The translations under genes were made by a program, and so were the position numbers. Shown here one piece after another: positions 4,776-5,416 of a stretch of 5,416 nt of DNA. The DNA is taken from positions 1 to 5,416 of the forward strand of contig JAGLDQ010000005.1 in assembly GCA_023145535.1 (NCBI GenBank), given 5' to 3'. Each line of letters begins with the position of its first letter. The first letter of the stretch is position 1. The notes beneath the pieces are model-generated. The model had not been told where the DNA came from. It searched no databases and saw only the letters and a list, made by a program, of their open reading frames with translations. The DNA is from Cocleimonas sp. GTDB taxonomy: Bacteria > Pseudomonadota > Gammaproteobacteria > Thiotrichales > Thiotrichaceae.

Positions 4776-5416
4776 TTAAATAACAATGAAGACCAACGCG
4801 TTCTCAATATATATTAATGGAATACGATCTCGCTCCCAACTGGGTATATGCTGTTCCTGAAAGATTTTCTTCAGGCTTTGAGTACGTTTTTTTTTCGCTT
4901 GATAAATTGCTTCCCCCCCTTGGCGAAAACGTACTTCCACTCTGTGATTATGTTTTATCAGCAGATGATTGATTGTTTCTAACTGATTAATTTTTAATAT
5001 CCTATTTAACCACGGAAGTTGCAAGGGATGATTAGTATTCCAGTGAATTATTTGTTGTGCATTATGTGCTGTCAAGGGTGCAATGGCATAAAGATCATCT
5101 TGATTACGGCGCACTTCCACCCCTTGCCAATGCACACAAGGCATGGCTGATTGCTGTGCATTGAGTACATCGGATAAAATATGGCGTAGTTTTTTTTCAG
5201 AAGGTGCAAGAAACCCCTTTTGATCTATAAAATAACGGATAATCGCTTTACAGCGCGGTGTTGATAATTGTTTTAGTTTTTGAATAGAAAGTGTTCCGCT
5301 CTGCTTGCCCATTAGTAGTGGTAAATCTTGTTCTAGATATTCGGCTAATAAGTTTTTTGCTTCTCCTTGATGCTGGGCTGCGCGTGACAAGAGTTGATTA
5401 ATACTTTTCCAACGAT
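4776..5416 (-). CDS. tilS: tRNA(Ile)-lysidine synthase, C-terminal part (continues beyond the right edge)
   Basis: The frame is open to the right edge and gives 213 residues beginning RWKSINQLLSRAAQHQGEAK, a typical interior TilS segment, so the TTG at 5390 is not the true start. The last ~65 residues carry the TilS C-terminal domain signature: VRFRQGGE, then SLKKIFQE, then IPSWERDRIPLIYIEN. TilS uses ATP and lysine to make lysidine at C34 of the CAU-anticodon isoleucine tRNA, switching its decoding from AUG to AUA; it is an essential cytoplasmic enzyme. The PP-loop ATPase domain with SGGxDS lies outside the window; the visible part covers the middle substrate-binding region and the C-terminal domain. 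The protein stops six residues after IEN (ALVFIVI), about 20 residues sooner than I would expect from typical homologues, which continue with a further strand. yqhA follows 15 bp downstream. Confidence 0.93.
   Translation of the reverse strand, partial: RWKSINQLLSRAAQHQGEAKNLLAEYLEQDLPLLMGKQSGTLSIQKLKQLSTPRCKAIIRYFIDQKGFLAPSEKKLRHILSDVLNAQQSAMPCVHWQGVEVRRNQDDLYAIAPLTAHNAQQIIHWNTNHPLQLPWLNRILKINQLETINHLLIKHNHRVEVRFRQGGEAIYQAKKKRTQSLKKIFQEQHIPSWERDRIPLIYIENALVFIVI

Noticed and set aside
4776..5390. TTG at 5390 as the tilS start codon
   Set aside because: The frame is open to the window edge, and the residues just upstream (RWKSINQLL) continue the TilS similarity, so the gene is cut by the edge.

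Overview
The window is AT-rich bacterial DNA carrying three complete genes and two genes cut by the window edges. Gene content fits a gammaproteobacterium: a Soj-type ParA, a YajR-like major facilitator transporter with its C-terminal soluble domain, a TilS C-terminus and a YqhA/UPF0114 membrane protein. I cannot name the genus from sequence alone. Nothing in the window, such as transposases, integrases or tRNA attachment sites, marks an obvious mobile island.

Layout, left to right. At 1-275 (minus) is the N-terminal 91 residues of a ParA ATPase, running off the left edge. A non-coding gap of about 400 bp separates it from a divergent gene. This gap contains a good sigma70-type promoter (535-563) and a leader of about 107 nt for the plus-strand transporter gene (678-2027). 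That gene converges on a minus-strand gene (2122-4017), and the 94 bp between their stops hold two overlapping hairpins. The minus-strand gene encodes a 631-residue protein with RTX calcium-binding repeats and a C-terminal zinc-metalloprotease-like domain. It has its own promoter (4057-4086), with a perfect 9-bp-arm palindrome sitting where transcription should begin. After about 200 bp holding two small hairpins come yqhA (4224-4760) and, 15 bp upstream of it, tilS (4776-5416, running off the right edge). Both are on the minus strand and probably form one transcription unit.

The transporter, ParA, TilS and YqhA look like ordinary housekeeping or core genes. The gene that stands out is the RTX/metalloprotease. 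It has no Sec signal peptide and carries about nine glycine-aspartate nonapeptide repeats in its first third. Two EF-hand loops flank a region with an HEAAH zinc motif and conserved-looking blocks resembling anthrax-lethal-factor-like (ATLF/M34) peptidases. It is most simply read as a calcium-dependent, type-I-secreted protease or toxin. No secretion genes, immunity gene or regulator are linked to it in this window, so its export route and target are open. The palindrome over its predicted start site suggests it is individually regulated.
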